Source: Cognatishimia coralii (GTDB lineage: Bacteria > Pseudomonadota > Alphaproteobacteria > Rhodobacterales > Rhodobacteraceae). Taken from it: a DNA stretch of 64,000 nt. Below, piece after piece: positions 1 to 8,498 of this stretch. The translations under genes and the position numbers were made by a program. The stretch is taken from NCBI RefSeq assembly GCF_037478305.1, contig NZ_JBBGAZ010000003.1:62001-126000 (forward strand), in the 5' to 3' direction. The first letter of the stretch is position 1, and every line of letters starts with the position of its first letter. The notes under the pieces are model-generated. The model saw only the letters and a program-made list of their open reading frames with translations. It was not told the origin of the DNA and made no database searches.

Positions 1-289
1 TAGTCCCGTCTTTCACGATCCGCTCGATACGGAATTCCAGCTGTTCCGTCTTGCCGGTCAAACGCTGCAGTTCCAGCTCAATCGCGTCAATGCGCGACAG
101 AACGGACACCTCGTTCTCGGACCCACGCGGGGCCAAAGTCGTCGACAACTCCCTCTTCAGCCGCTGTACGTCCACAAACAGGATCGAGAGCTGCTGACGA
201 ATATCCGCCAAGGTTTCTTCTTGCTGGGCCGAGACCGTCGCAGGAGCGAAAGAGCATAGCACAAAAGCTGCGACTGCAATGAAACGCAT
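1..289 (-). CDS. cpoB: Tol-Pal system protein CpoB/YbgF, 5' part (cut by window edge)
   Basis: Only the first 96 or so codons are present; the gene runs off the left edge. The start at 289 gives a Sec signal peptide (MRFIAVAAFVLCSFAPATVSA) followed by a helical, Q/E/R-rich stretch (QQEETLADIRQQLSIL) typical of the N-terminal trimerising coiled coil of CpoB. The C-terminal TPR repeats would lie outside the window. CpoB is periplasmic and links the Tol-Pal complex to peptidoglycan synthesis at division. It follows pal by 16 bases on the same strand, the usual last place in a tol-pal operon. The identity rests on position and coiled-coil character, since the TPR part is not visible. Confidence 0.8.
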   Translation of the reverse strand, partial: MRFIAVAAFVLCSFAPATVSAQQEETLADIRQQLSILFVDVQRLKRELSTTLAPRGSENEVSVLSRIDAIELELQRLTGKTEQLEFRIERIVKDGT

Positions 290-305
290 GGCGAAATTCC
301 TTAAC

Positions 306-809
306 TTAGCTGCTGAGACCGCCTGAAATGACAGTCACTGCGCGGCGGTTCTGTTCATAGCAGGCTTCCGCCGAACAGATCTCGATCGGGCGCTCTTTGC
401 CGTAGCTGACGGTGCGCAGACGGACGCCGGCGACGCCTTTGGACAAGAGATATTCGCGCACCGCATTGGCGCGACGCGCCCCCAGCGCGAGGTTGTATTC
501 ACGCGTACCTTGCTCGTCGGCATGGCCTTCGATGATGGCGACATAGTCAGAATTCACGGCAAGCCAGCCTGCTTGCGCATCAAGGATCGCGCGGCCTTCG
601 TCTGTCAGAACGGCCTGATCCACCGGGAACAACACGCGGTCGCCAATGGCCTGCTGGAAATAGCTGGGGCTTGTCGGATCACCGAATTGGGTATCGTCCG
701 CGGGGCGATTGCCGCCAAACAGGCCTCCACCGCCGAATTGGCCAGCGTCCGTACAGGCGCTCAGCGCCAAGCTCGCCGCCAAAGCGGCTGTCAGTTTCAT
801 GCTGCTCAT
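306..809 (-). CDS. pal: Peptidoglycan-associated lipoprotein Pal
   Basis: A 167-aa outer-membrane lipoprotein. The N-terminal signal ends in a lipobox (LSAC), so the mature protein would start at Cys19. The C-terminal two thirds is an OmpA-type peptidoglycan-binding domain with the hallmark stretches IIEGHADEQGTREYN and GARRANAVREYL, in which the Asp and Arg that grip diaminopimelate are kept. A GAGGGG ribosome-binding site precedes the start at 809. Pal anchors the outer membrane to the wall and is moved by TolB. It sits between tolB and cpoB in the usual operon order, 84 bases after tolB. Confidence 0.97.
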   Translation of the reverse strand: MSSMKLTAALAASLALSACTDAGQFGGGGLFGGNRPADDTQFGDPTSPSYFQQAIGDRVLFPVDQAVLTDEGRAILDAQAGWLAVNSDYVAIIEGHADEQGTREYNLALGARRANAVREYLLSKGVAGVRLRTVSYGKERPIEICSAEACYEQNRRAVTVISGGLSS

Positions 810-893
810 CTTTACCCCTCGCTTCTTTTCTCACTCAGACCGGATCTAAGGATTTGCTGCAAGCTTATCATAGTCCGGCATTCCTGAATATCT

Positions 894-2225
894 TTACTGT
901 TGTAGCGGCGACCAACTGGGATCAGACCCCCCGCCCTGCGTGCGCACTGGCTTGAGATTGCGCCCTGAGACATCCACCGAATACAGCGACGCCGATCCAT
1001 TCGCGCCCTGCGTTTCGCGGGTGAACATGATCACACGCCCATTGGGGGACCAGGTCGGGCCCTCATCCAAGAAACTCGCGGTCAAAAGACGTTCTTCCGA
1101 GCCATCCACGCGCATGACACCGATGTGGAAACGGCCTTTGTTCTGTTTGGTAAAGGCCACAAGATCGCCCCGCGGGCTCCAGACCGGCGTGCCGTAGCGC
1201 CCTTGCCCAAAGCTGATCCGCTGCGCCTGCCCGCCATTTGCAGACATGATATAGAGCTGCTGGCTACCCGACCGGTCGCTTTCAAAGACGATCCGCTTGC
1301 CATCCGGGCTGAACGACGGAGCAGTTTCGATTGACGGCGCATTGGTCAGGCGTTTGCGAGACCCGCTGTTGATGTCCATCAGATAGATATCGGTGTTGCC
1401 GCCCTCGGTGATCGAGAAGACAACGCTGTTTCCATCAGGTGAGAACCTCGGCGCGAAGCTCATGGTGCCCGGTTGATCCTCAAGCACACGACGGGTCGCA
1501 GAGCCCACATCCAAAACAAACACACGCGGGAAGCCGGTTTCATAAGATGTATAAAGCACGCGGTCGCCACTTGGCGAGAAGCGCGGGGCCAGCACGATAG
1601 AGCTGCTGTCCGTCAGGAACTGCAGGTTCGCGCCGTCATAATCCATGATCGCAAGGCGCTTTAGGCGTTCGTTCTTGGGTCCAGTTTCGCTGACGTAAAC
1701 GACGCGGCTGTCAAAATAGCCGCTTTCGCCGGTGATCCGGCTATAGACCGCATCGGCCACCTTATGGGCAATCCGACGCCAGCCCTCGCGGGTGCCGCGG
1801 AAGCGCAGGCCATTGCCAAGCTCTTGGCCCGAGAAGACGTCATAAACCCGGAACTTCACCGACATCTCGCCCGTATTGTTCATGCTGACCGCACCGGAAA
1901 TCAGCGCCTGCGCATTGATCGCCTTCCAGTCAGAATATTGCACCGGAGAGGAGAAATTCGTGATCGTGCTGATAAAGGCGTTCTCTGGGATCTCGCGGAA
2001 GAGGCCCGTGCCATTCAGATCCGCCGCAACGACGCGCGCGATGTTGGTCGCAAGCTCTTCCATGCCGATGGTTTCGGCGACAAAGTTCGGCACCGCGAAG
2101 GGCAAGGGTTCAATCACACCATCGGTGATTTCGATCCGGAGAGGACCGTTCTGGGCCTGCGCGAGCGGGGCTACGCCCAGGAAAAGAGCCAAAGCGCACA
2201 GCAATGATTTAAGGAAAGTCTTCAT
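894..2225 (-). CDS. tolB: Tol-Pal system beta-propeller protein TolB
   Basis: A 443-aa periplasmic protein of the usual TolB length. It has a cleavable signal peptide (residues 1-24, ending AQA), an N-terminal alpha/beta domain (about 25-165) and a C-terminal six-bladed propeller shown by repeated FSPDG/WSPNG-type blades (APRFSPSGD, SFAPRFSPDG, APSFSPDGKR, TPVWSPRGD, GPTWSPNGR, DPSWSPLQ). TolB binds Pal and TolA in the periplasm. The start overlaps the stop of tolA (ATGA), which indicates translational coupling. Confidence 0.97.
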   Translation of the reverse strand: MKTFLKSLLCALALFLGVAPLAQAQNGPLRIEITDGVIEPLPFAVPNFVAETIGMEELATNIARVVAADLNGTGLFREIPENAFISTITNFSSPVQYSDWKAINAQALISGAVSMNNTGEMSVKFRVYDVFSGQELGNGLRFRGTREGWRRIAHKVADAVYSRITGESGYFDSRVVYVSETGPKNERLKRLAIMDYDGANLQFLTDSSSIVLAPRFSPSGDRVLYTSYETGFPRVFVLDVGSATRRVLEDQPGTMSFAPRFSPDGNSVVFSITEGGNTDIYLMDINSGSRKRLTNAPSIETAPSFSPDGKRIVFESDRSGSQQLYIMSANGGQAQRISFGQGRYGTPVWSPRGDLVAFTKQNKGRFHIGVMRVDGSEERLLTASFLDEGPTWSPNGRVIMFTRETQGANGSASLYSVDVSGRNLKPVRTQGGGSDPSWSPLQQ

Positions 2226-3340
2226 CTACGTCTCATTTTCTCCGGATTGAACGTCATTTCTATATCACGCCAATGGCCATATTTCTCAATCGGCAGATTA
2301 AATCCACCACGCTGACAGCGCAAAACCGCCCGCCGCGCGGCTTCAAAAGCTGCATTTTGGGCGCGGGTGTCGCCGCCGGTTGCTGACAGCAGTCTTAACG
2401 TACCGCCTACCACACGACCATCACGATCCAGTGACATGCCCAAGACCACGACCACATTTGCGGCCTGACTGCCCACATCCACGTTCCAACATTGCTGAAC
2501 CGAGACCCTGAGGGACTCTTTTTCAGCAAAGGACAGTTGCGGACCGCTGGGGCGGGCGGGCGTTTCAGCCTGCTCTTGCGCCTCAGCCAAAGCGGCAGCA
2601 ACGCTGTCGTTGGTTGTGTCAGGCGCAGGTGTTGGCACGGCGGGCGCCACGCCGCGCGGTCTGATGCGCGGACGCACCGAGGTCGTGGGGGCTGCAGCCA
2701 CATCCTGAGGCTCAGTGGGGATTTCTGTCGCGGCCTCTTCGCGCGCGGTGGCCTCAGGGGCCTCTTCGGTCGCGGCCGCGTCCTCACTCGGTGCGCTCGG
2801 GGCTTGGTCGATCTCTGCGATTCGCAGGTCGGGATCTGGGGCCTCGACGGGCGTCGGCGCAACGCGACGCACAGGCCGCGCGATGGGTCGCACGGCTTGT
2901 TCTGGCGCGCTACTGGGCGGCTCGATGCTTGGCAACTCTGGGGCCACGGGTGTGTCGGGGATAATCGGAGACGGCGGCGCTGGTGGTGCGACCTCGGGCA
3001 CAGGATCTGGCACGGTCGGCGTGGGCTCTGGCACAGGCACGGTTTCGATCTGGGGATCTTGCGTCGGCGTCAGGGCGGGGGCCGCGTCGCTCACGTCGGG
3101 CGCGACGGGCGTTTGCACGGCGGTTTCCGGCGACGGGACGTTTTCCGGCGCAAAGAGTGCGTCAAACTCCTCAAAGGAAATCATCTCAACGCCGGTGATT
3201 TCAAAGGGTTCGGGTGCCGAGCGAAACACGCCCCCAAAAAGCACCCAGCCGATCAGCAGAACATGTGCGCTGCCCGACACATAATGCCCCAGATGGAGCG
3301 GGAGCGCTTCAGCCGTTCTCGCCATCTGTTCCCGCACCAT
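2222..3340 (-). CDS. tolA: TolA-like energy transducer of the Tol-Pal system
   Basis: 372 aa. There is one N-terminal membrane anchor (about residues 17-40), then a long Pro/Ala/Glu/Val-rich stalk (about 60-270), then a C-terminal domain of about 100 residues with a TonB/TolA-type ending (VQQCWNVD..AANVVVVLGMSLDRDGRV). The stalk is proline-rich rather than the K/A-rich helix of E. coli TolA, which is common in alphaproteobacteria and makes such genes look like TonB. Position between tolR and tolB decides for TolA. Its start at 3340 lies 32 bases inside tolR; a second in-frame ATG at 3325 is also possible. Confidence 0.9.
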   Translation of the reverse strand: MVREQMARTAEALPLHLGHYVSGSAHVLLIGWVLFGGVFRSAPEPFEITGVEMISFEEFDALFAPENVPSPETAVQTPVAPDVSDAAPALTPTQDPQIETVPVPEPTPTVPDPVPEVAPPAPPSPIIPDTPVAPELPSIEPPSSAPEQAVRPIARPVRRVAPTPVEAPDPDLRIAEIDQAPSAPSEDAAATEEAPEATAREEAATEIPTEPQDVAAAPTTSVRPRIRPRGVAPAVPTPAPDTTNDSVAAALAEAQEQAETPARPSGPQLSFAEKESLRVSVQQCWNVDVGSQAANVVVVLGMSLDRDGRVVGGTLRLLSATGGDTRAQNAAFEAARRAVLRCQRGGFNLPIEKYGHWRDIEMTFNPEKMRRR

Positions 3341-3791
3341 CCAAACCCGGGCCTCCGATGTCGGTCACCAGGCCGATGTCACTAAAGCCACCGGCATTGA
3401 GCGCGCCCATAACTTGCACGACTACCTCATAGGGGATTGCGCCATCTGCGCGCAGATAGACGCGATCTGAGTCCCGTTCAGCCGCGATGGCACGCAATTT
3501 TGGGATAAGATCGGCCATTGGAGTTTCGGTCGTCTGGATCAAAACGGTGCCTTCGGCCGTGACGGAAATGGTCAGGGGCTCTTCCTGTTCGCCCGGCAAA
3601 GGATTTGCTGCCGTCTTTGGTAGCTCAATCGGCACGCCGACCGTCAACAAGGGCGCCGCCACCATAAAGATGATCAAAAGCACCAGCATCACATCCACAA
3701 AAGGCGTGACGTTGATCTCTGCCATCGGCTGGCTGCGGGTGCGTCGAGACCGCCGCCCCCTGCCCTCTTTTTTGATGACACCAGCGCCCAT
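3309..3791 (-). CDS. tolR: TolR, proton-channel subunit of the Tol-Pal motor
   Basis: 160 aa of the ExbD/TolR family. One transmembrane helix follows the conserved INVTPFVDVMLVLLIIFMV stretch (about residues 26-44), which carries the essential membrane Asp (D32 or so) used for proton passage. The periplasmic domain follows. Residues 1-22 are Arg-rich and cytoplasmic. It lies 3 bases after tolQ and overlaps tolA, so the three motor subunits are made as a unit. Confidence 0.95.
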   Translation of the reverse strand: MGAGVIKKEGRGRRSRRTRSQPMAEINVTPFVDVMLVLLIIFMVAAPLLTVGVPIELPKTAANPLPGEQEEPLTISVTAEGTVLIQTTETPMADLIPKLRAIAAERDSDRVYLRADGAIPYEVVVQVMGALNAGGFSDIGLVTDIGGPGLDGAGTDGENG

Positions 3792-3794
3792 GGA

Positions 3795-4469
3795 TCAGCT
3801 GTCCAACTGACGGCTGAGGATCGTGGCGAATTCATCCATAAAGGCCTCATAGCCCGCGATGATGCGATCACTGTCTGCCGAGAGTTTATTGTAGAAAATC
3901 ACCGCAGGGATCGCGGCCAAGAGGCCAAGCCCTGTCGCCAAGAGTGCCTCAGCAATCCCCGGAGCCACGACGGCGAGGTTGGTGTTCTGTTGTTCCGCAA
4001 TCTCAATAAAGGCATTCATGATGCCCCAGACGGTGCCAAAGAGGCCCACGAAGGGTGCCGTCGAGCCAATCGTCGCAAGGATCGGCAGACCCTTTTGCAG
4101 ATCTTCGGCCTCTTTCGCGACGGCCACATCCATCGACCGATCAATCCGGCTGGTAGCATTGGCAATTAGCCCGCCGTCTTGACGATGACTGCGATGCCAT
4201 TCCAGCATCCCCGCCGCAAAGATCCGCGCTGAGCGGCCATCTGGATCGGGACCCATCTCTTCATAAAGAGCATCCAGAGGCTCTCCCGACCAAAACGCCC
4301 GATCAAACTGAGCAGCCTCGCGCCGCGCAACACGGTAGGACATCAGTTTCTGAATGATCACAGACCACGACCAGAAGGACGCGATGATCAACACCACCAT
4401 CACCAGTTTCACAGTCAGCGTGGCGCGCGCGAATAGGCCCCACATCGAGAAATCTACGGCTGCTTCCAT
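3795..4469 (-). CDS. tolQ: TolQ, proton-channel subunit of the Tol-Pal motor
   Basis: 224 aa of the TolQ/ExbB (MotA) family, near the usual 230. Helix 1 lies near residues 15-37. Helices 2 and 3 are around 130-155 and 165-190, with the family signature LATIGSTAPFVGLFGTVWGI and the Thr-rich pore face. TolQ forms the pentameric inner-membrane channel with the TolR dimer inside. The start ATG at 4469 is supported by the membrane topology. It opens the tolQRAB-pal-cpoB series. Confidence 0.96.
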   Translation of the reverse strand: MEAAVDFSMWGLFARATLTVKLVMVVLIIASFWSWSVIIQKLMSYRVARREAAQFDRAFWSGEPLDALYEEMGPDPDGRSARIFAAGMLEWHRSHRQDGGLIANATSRIDRSMDVAVAKEAEDLQKGLPILATIGSTAPFVGLFGTVWGIMNAFIEIAEQQNTNLAVVAPGIAEALLATGLGLLAAIPAVIFYNKLSADSDRIIAGYEAFMDEFATILSRQLDS

Positions 4470-4591
4470 AAGTCTGCTCTTTATCGTCTGTTCTTTTACG
4501 GTGGCCTCTTTGGACCCATTTTGCGCAGAATCTACAGAAGATGAACGGGGAAAGCCACGACTTCCGCCTCAAATCGGTAAAATTGCCGAAA

Positions 4592-4978
4592 TCAATGCAG
4601 CATTAGGCGGAGATTTGCTGGCAAACGGGCTGCCTGGCCGTTTTCGCCCACGCAAACGATGGTCACGATGGCCTGAAACAGCAGCTCATTGCCGCGTTTG
4701 ACGATCTGTTCCATGACCAATCGAGCGCCGGTGACCTGAATGGCGCGGGTCTCAACCAAGAGTTCGTCGTCAAACTTCGCGGGCATCAGATAGTCGGCTT
4801 CAACCTTGCGCACAGCAAAGACCACGCCGTCCTCGTCTTTCATGGCGTTTTGATCGACGCCCTTCTGACGCACCCAATCGCTGCGGGCGCGTTCGATGAA
4901 TTTCAGATAGTTCGCGTAATAGACGATGCCTGCCATATCGGTGTCTTCGTAGTAGACGCGAATTGGAAACTCATGCAT
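4592..4978 (-). CDS. ybgC: YbgC-type acyl-CoA thioesterase
   Basis: 128 aa, a single hotdog fold. The 4HBT/YbgC signature is present near the N-terminus: VYYEDTDMAGIVYYANYLKF, with the catalytic Asp in DTDMAG and the following Tyr/Asn. YbgC proteins hydrolyse short- or long-chain acyl-CoA and lie upstream of tolQ in many proteobacteria, where they are linked to phospholipid metabolism at the envelope. The gap to tolQ is 122 bases, so tolQ may also have its own promoter. Confidence 0.94.
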   Translation of the reverse strand: MHEFPIRVYYEDTDMAGIVYYANYLKFIERARSDWVRQKGVDQNAMKDEDGVVFAVRKVEADYLMPAKFDDELLVETRAIQVTGARLVMEQIVKRGNELLFQAIVTIVCVGENGQAARLPANLRLMLH

Positions 4979-5040
4979 GAAACCGCTCTCCCTTGGTTAG
5001 GCGGTAAAAAAGCCATGGCGGCTTTGCAAGGAATTTCTGG

Positions 5041-5694
5041 TTAACTCTGGTTAACGATGGGCGCTTGCAGGCGCGCAAACAGGCGCAAGGCGTGGCTGCT
5101 GTCGTCGGCAAAGCTGGGCATCATGCGGTCATATGCGGCCGCGATGACACCCGCGATCTCTGGCCGCAGCACTGCGCTGTTTTGGCCCGGCATCAGGGCA
5201 AGCGGAGATTTCGTCGCAAAGGCCTGATCGCCCCACATCAGCATGATTTGCACGGCCTGGCTGAGGGCAAGATCTTCGGCGGGTTGTTTGGCGGCGGCGC
5301 CAGCGATGCGGATAAACACAAAGGCGGCTTGGATCGCGTTTTGGTCGTCAAAGCGAAAGGCACGGTAATGCGCGGCGTCAGCTTTGTTGAGACGCTCCAC
5401 CAAGGGCGCGAGGTCCGGGATCATGCGATCCAGATCCGGTACATCCAGCAGCTCCGCCCAATCGCGGAAGAAAAAGAACATGAGGTTTGAGCCAAGCTCG
5501 GGATCCGTTTCGGCCATCTGATGGCCTGCCAAAGTCACCACGGCCTCGACCGCGCCTTTCACCGTCTGCAATGTGGCGTCATCCACGCCGAACACAATTG
5601 GCGCAATCGGACGGCCCCAGCGCGCGAAGGCATAAGAGCCGTCTTGGCGTGTGAACAGCGTTTTGATCTCAGCAGGATCAGCAAAAAGGCTCAT
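5041..5694 (-). CDS. Conserved hypothetical protein between ruvB and ybgC
   Basis: 217 aa, soluble, with no signal peptide or membrane helix. A GGAGG site six bases before the ATG at 5694 supports the start. The sequence is mostly helical, with a run of four Phe (LMFFFFRDW, about residue 71). I do not recognise a domain. It lies 17 bases after ruvB and 62 before ybgC on the same strand, so it is probably cotranscribed with both. Nothing visible assigns a function. Confidence 0.75.
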   Translation of the reverse strand: MSLFADPAEIKTLFTRQDGSYAFARWGRPIAPIVFGVDDATLQTVKGAVEAVVTLAGHQMAETDPELGSNLMFFFFRDWAELLDVPDLDRMIPDLAPLVERLNKADAAHYRAFRFDDQNAIQAAFVFIRIAGAAAKQPAEDLALSQAVQIMLMWGDQAFATKSPLALMPGQNSAVLRPEIAGVIAAAYDRMMPSFADDSSHALRLFARLQAPIVNQS

Positions 5695-5711
5695 CAGAGG
5701 CCTCCGGGCGT

Positions 5712-6737
5712 TTATTCGAACAGATCATCCTGCGCACGGGGTTTAGGTGCCGAGAGGCCCAGATGCGTCCAGGCCTTCTGCGCCAGCATGCGCCCGCGGG
5801 GGGTACGTTGAATAAGCCCCTGTTGCAAGAGGAAGGGTTCAATGACCTCTTCAATGGCGTCCCGACTTTCGCTGAGCGCCGCCGAGATGGTTTCCACGCC
5901 GACAGGCCCGCCTGCGTAATTTTCCGCGATGAAGGTCAGATAGCGGCGGTCCGCGCCATCAAGGCCCAGATTATCCACGCCCAACCGATTGAGCGCGCCA
6001 TCGGCCAGATCCTGCGTGATCCGCCCATCGCCCTCCACCAGCGCAAAGTCCACCACGCGGCGCAAGAGCCGTCCTGCGATCCTTGGCGTCCCGCGCGCGC
6101 GCCGCGCGATCTCGCGAGAGCCTTTGTCGTCGGCAGGTGCGGCGAGCTTGCGGGCGTTGCGGGACACGATCTCGTTGAGTTCGTCCTCGGTGTAGAACTG
6201 CAACCGTGTCGGAATGCCGAAACGGTCCCTAAGCGGTGTAGTCAGCAAGCCAAGCCGCGTGGTCGCGCCGACCAGAGTGAAGGGTTGCAGTTCAATCCTG
6301 ACCGTGCGTGCAGCAGGGCCTTCACCGATCACCAGATCGAGCTCGAAATCCTCCATCGCGGGGTAGAGCACCTCTTCGACGGCGGGGTTGAGACGATGGA
6401 TCTCGTCAATGAAGAGCACATCGCGCGCCTCAAGATTGGTGAGGATCGCGGCCAGATCGCCCGCTTTGGCCAAAACCGGACCCGAGGTCATGCGGAAATT
6501 CACGCCCAACTCGCGGGCCATGATCTGCGCGAGGGTGGTTTTCCCAAGCCCCGGAGGTCCGTGGAAAAGCGTATGGTCCATGGCTTCACCACGACGACGC
6601 GCGGATTCAATAAAGATCCGCAGGTTCGCGCGGGCTTCGGCCTGACCGATGAATTCATCTAGGCCCTGCGGGCGCAAGGCGCGGTCTGCATCCTCTGGGC
6701 GCGCTTCGGGGCGCAGAGTTGGGTCTGGTTCACTCAT
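5712..6737 (-). CDS. ruvB: Holliday junction branch-migration ATPase RuvB
   Basis: 341 aa. Walker A is GPPGLGKT (residues 60-67) and Walker B is LFIDEIH (108-114). Sensor and arginine-finger stretches typical of RuvB follow (VGATTRLGLLTTPLRDRFG, then the lid domain). A winged-helix DNA-binding domain closes the protein (EPFLLQQGLIQRTPRGRMLAQ). RuvB hexamers pump DNA through the RuvA-bound junction. It lies three bases after ruvA. Confidence 0.98.
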   Translation of the reverse strand: MSEPDPTLRPEARPEDADRALRPQGLDEFIGQAEARANLRIFIESARRRGEAMDHTLFHGPPGLGKTTLAQIMARELGVNFRMTSGPVLAKAGDLAAILTNLEARDVLFIDEIHRLNPAVEEVLYPAMEDFELDLVIGEGPAARTVRIELQPFTLVGATTRLGLLTTPLRDRFGIPTRLQFYTEDELNEIVSRNARKLAAPADDKGSREIARRARGTPRIAGRLLRRVVDFALVEGDGRITQDLADGALNRLGVDNLGLDGADRRYLTFIAENYAGGPVGVETISAALSESRDAIEEVIEPFLLQQGLIQRTPRGRMLAQKAWTHLGLSAPKPRAQDDLFE

Positions 6738-6740
6738 CCC

Positions 6741-7424
6741 CTAGCCTTTCGGAGCCAGCAGCTTCAACGCCGCCTTAATCAATGCAGCCGTATCCGCCTC
6801 TGGCATCTCTCCGGACACCTGCGCCACAGCACCCGCCGCATCGCCCGGCGTGTAGCCAAGATTGCCCAAAGCAGACAGAGCCTCGGCCTGTGCGGCCGCA
6901 TTGCCCTCGGCCGCCTTTGACGCAGGTTTCGCGACCGCCGGTGAAGCAATGGGTGCCTCAATCACGTCGTCCGAAACCGGCGCCCCCGCGGCACCCGACA
7001 GGCTGCCGCCCAAGGCCATGACCGCTGGTGCTTTGTCTTTGAGCTCATGCACCACGCGTTGCGCCGTTTTCGGCCCGATGCCCTTCGCGGATTTGATCGC
7101 TGTCACATCGCCCAAAGCAATCGCGCGCCCGACCCCTTCAGGCCCCAAGGTCCCAAGGATCGCCAAAGAGGCCTTGGCCCCGATCCCTTGCACGGAGATC
7201 AGCAACCGGTGCCATTCCTTTTCCAACAGCGACGTGAAGCCAAAGAGCTGAAGATTGTCTTCGCGCACCAAGAGTTCCGTATAAAGCGCCACTGCCTCGC
7301 CTGCAGGCGGCAATTCTGCCATCGTGCGCTCGGAACAATATACGATGTAACCCACGCCCCGCACATCAATCAGAGCGTGATCAAGCGCCTTATAGTCGAC
7401 GCGCCCCGCAATCTTGCCAATCAT
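6741..7424 (-). CDS. ruvA: Holliday junction DNA-binding protein RuvA
   Basis: 227 aa from the start MIGKIAGRVDY at 7424. Upstream in-frame codons exist but lie inside ruvC and do not resemble RuvA. It has an OB-fold domain I (1-64), tandem helix-hairpin-helix motifs (GIGAKASLAILGTLG and AKGIGPKTAQRVVHELK), an Ala/Pro-rich linker (about 140-180) that is longer than in E. coli, and the C-terminal RuvB-binding helix bundle. It overlaps the ruvC stop by four bases (ATGA). Confidence 0.97.
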   Translation of the reverse strand: MIGKIAGRVDYKALDHALIDVRGVGYIVYCSERTMAELPPAGEAVALYTELLVREDNLQLFGFTSLLEKEWHRLLISVQGIGAKASLAILGTLGPEGVGRAIALGDVTAIKSAKGIGPKTAQRVVHELKDKAPAVMALGGSLSGAAGAPVSDDVIEAPIASPAVAKPASKAAEGNAAAQAEALSALGNLGYTPGDAAGAVAQVSGEMPEADTAALIKAALKLLAPKG

Positions 7425-7930
7425 GCCGAGGCCCGCCGCAGCGCCTGATCCAACCCGCGCGATGCCCCCGCGTAATGGGCGTGGCAAATAGCGATGGCCA
7501 AGGCATCCGATGCATCCGCCCCAGCAATCTGAACCCCGGGCAATTGCAGTTTGACCATATGTTCCACCTGATGCTTTTCCGCATGCCCCACGCCAACCAC
7601 GGTTTTCTTCACCTTGTTGGGGGCATATTCACCGATCTCTATACCGGCTTGCGCGGGCACCAACAACGCGATCCCGCGTGCTTGGCCCAGTTTCAACGTC
7701 GCCACCGCATCTTTGTTAACAAAGGTCTGTTCAATAGCCGCATGATCCGGCTGATAGCGATGGATCACATCCGTCAGCTGCTGGTGCAGATCATGCAGCC
7801 GCAGCGCCAGATCATCACTGCCTTTTGAATGACAAATCCCATTCGCGACATGGCTAAGGCGGCTGCCAACTGAGTCGATAATTCCCCATCCCATGTTGCG
7901 CAAACCGGGGTCGATTCCCAAAATTCGCAT
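7421..7930 (-). CDS. ruvC: Crossover junction endodeoxyribonuclease RuvC
   Basis: 169 aa from MRILGIDPGL at 7930; the frame extends upstream but family alignment fixes this ATG. The four acidic metal ligands of the RNase H-like fold are visible: D7 (GIDPG), E67 (AIEQTF), and D139 and D142 (GADASDA). It resolves Holliday junctions made by RuvAB. It is the first gene of the minus-strand ruvCAB-tol-pal series. The 292 bases up to the DUF1127 gene hold the divergent promoters. Confidence 0.97.
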   Translation of the reverse strand: MRILGIDPGLRNMGWGIIDSVGSRLSHVANGICHSKGSDDLALRLHDLHQQLTDVIHRYQPDHAAIEQTFVNKDAVATLKLGQARGIALLVPAQAGIEIGEYAPNKVKKTVVGVGHAEKHQVEHMVKLQLPGVQIAGADASDALAIAICHAHYAGASRGLDQALRRASA

Positions 7931-8222
7931 GATGTTTTCCTGTGCCTGCTCTGATCGCTCACGGATCGTTACAAAAACACTAGCACAAAACAAGAACACG
8001 CGCCAAGCGATTTACGACATCCATGGGTCGCTTCCAAATCATCAACGCCCAAATCGGTCGCAATTTTACAAGTCTATGCCGCAATTCATTCACGCGATCT
8101 GACACATGCAAAAACTGCATATCAGCTATGAAAAAAAGGTATTTGCATGGGGTAATTGTTAACACTATCTGCGGCTTACTGACGACCTCAAATGAAACAC
8201 CGACCAAAAAAGGAAGTATGAT
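7931..8222. other. Divergent intergenic region between ruvC and DUF1127 gene
   Basis: 292 bases without a convincing gene; they must hold the promoters for both directions. The part near 8060-8190 is clearly more AT-rich than its surroundings. A short perfect inverted repeat, ATGCA-AAAAC-TGCAT, lies at 8106-8120. A GGAAG ribosome-binding site precedes the DUF1127 start. I could not fix -35/-10 boxes. Confidence 0.4.
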
Positions 8223-8420
8223 ATGGCCGCATTTGACTACACCCCCGCGCAGTCCCTCAACGCTGGTTTCTCCGGCCGTATCGGGTTTGCATTCTCCTCC
8301 CTCGTCGCGACTGTCGCACAGTGGAACGCAGCACGCAGCACCCGCGCGCAGCTGTCCAAACTGACCGATCGTGAGCTGGCTGACATCGGCCTGTCTCGCG
8401 GCAACATCGCGGACTTCTAA
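8223..8420 (+). CDS. DUF1127 small protein
   Basis: 65 aa. The C-terminal half carries the DUF1127 signature ARSTRAQLSKLTDRELADIGLSRGNI (broken here as TRAQLSKLTDRELADIGL, residues 40-57), and Arg residues are frequent. Proteins of this family are small, often stress-, phosphate- or RNA-linked in alphaproteobacteria, and some are translated from mRNAs that also yield small RNAs. It is a stand-alone transcription unit with its own intrinsic terminator just downstream. Confidence 0.85.
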   Translation: MAAFDYTPAQSLNAGFSGRIGFAFSSLVATVAQWNAARSTRAQLSKLTDRELADIGLSRGNIADF

Positions 8421-8450
8421 AGCAAACAACCGACCTTCACTGTCGTTGTT

Positions 8451-8484
8451 AAGCCGTGGTTGAGATTTCAACCGCGGCTTTTTC
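8451..8484 (+). terminator. Intrinsic terminator after DUF1127 gene
   Basis: Stem AAGCCGTGGTTGA with TCAACCGCGGCTT (one mismatch) around loop GATT, followed by TTTCTTT. It lies 30 bases after the DUF1127 stop. The reverse strand lacks a T-run, so it serves the plus strand only. Confidence 0.88.
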
Positions 8485-8498
8485 TTTGCCCGAAAGGA

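Noticed and set aside
2492..3385. Long plus-strand frames opposite tolA
   Set aside because: They are shadows of the Pro/Ala/Glu-rich tolA stalk; composition is skewed and no ribosome-binding site or domain is present.
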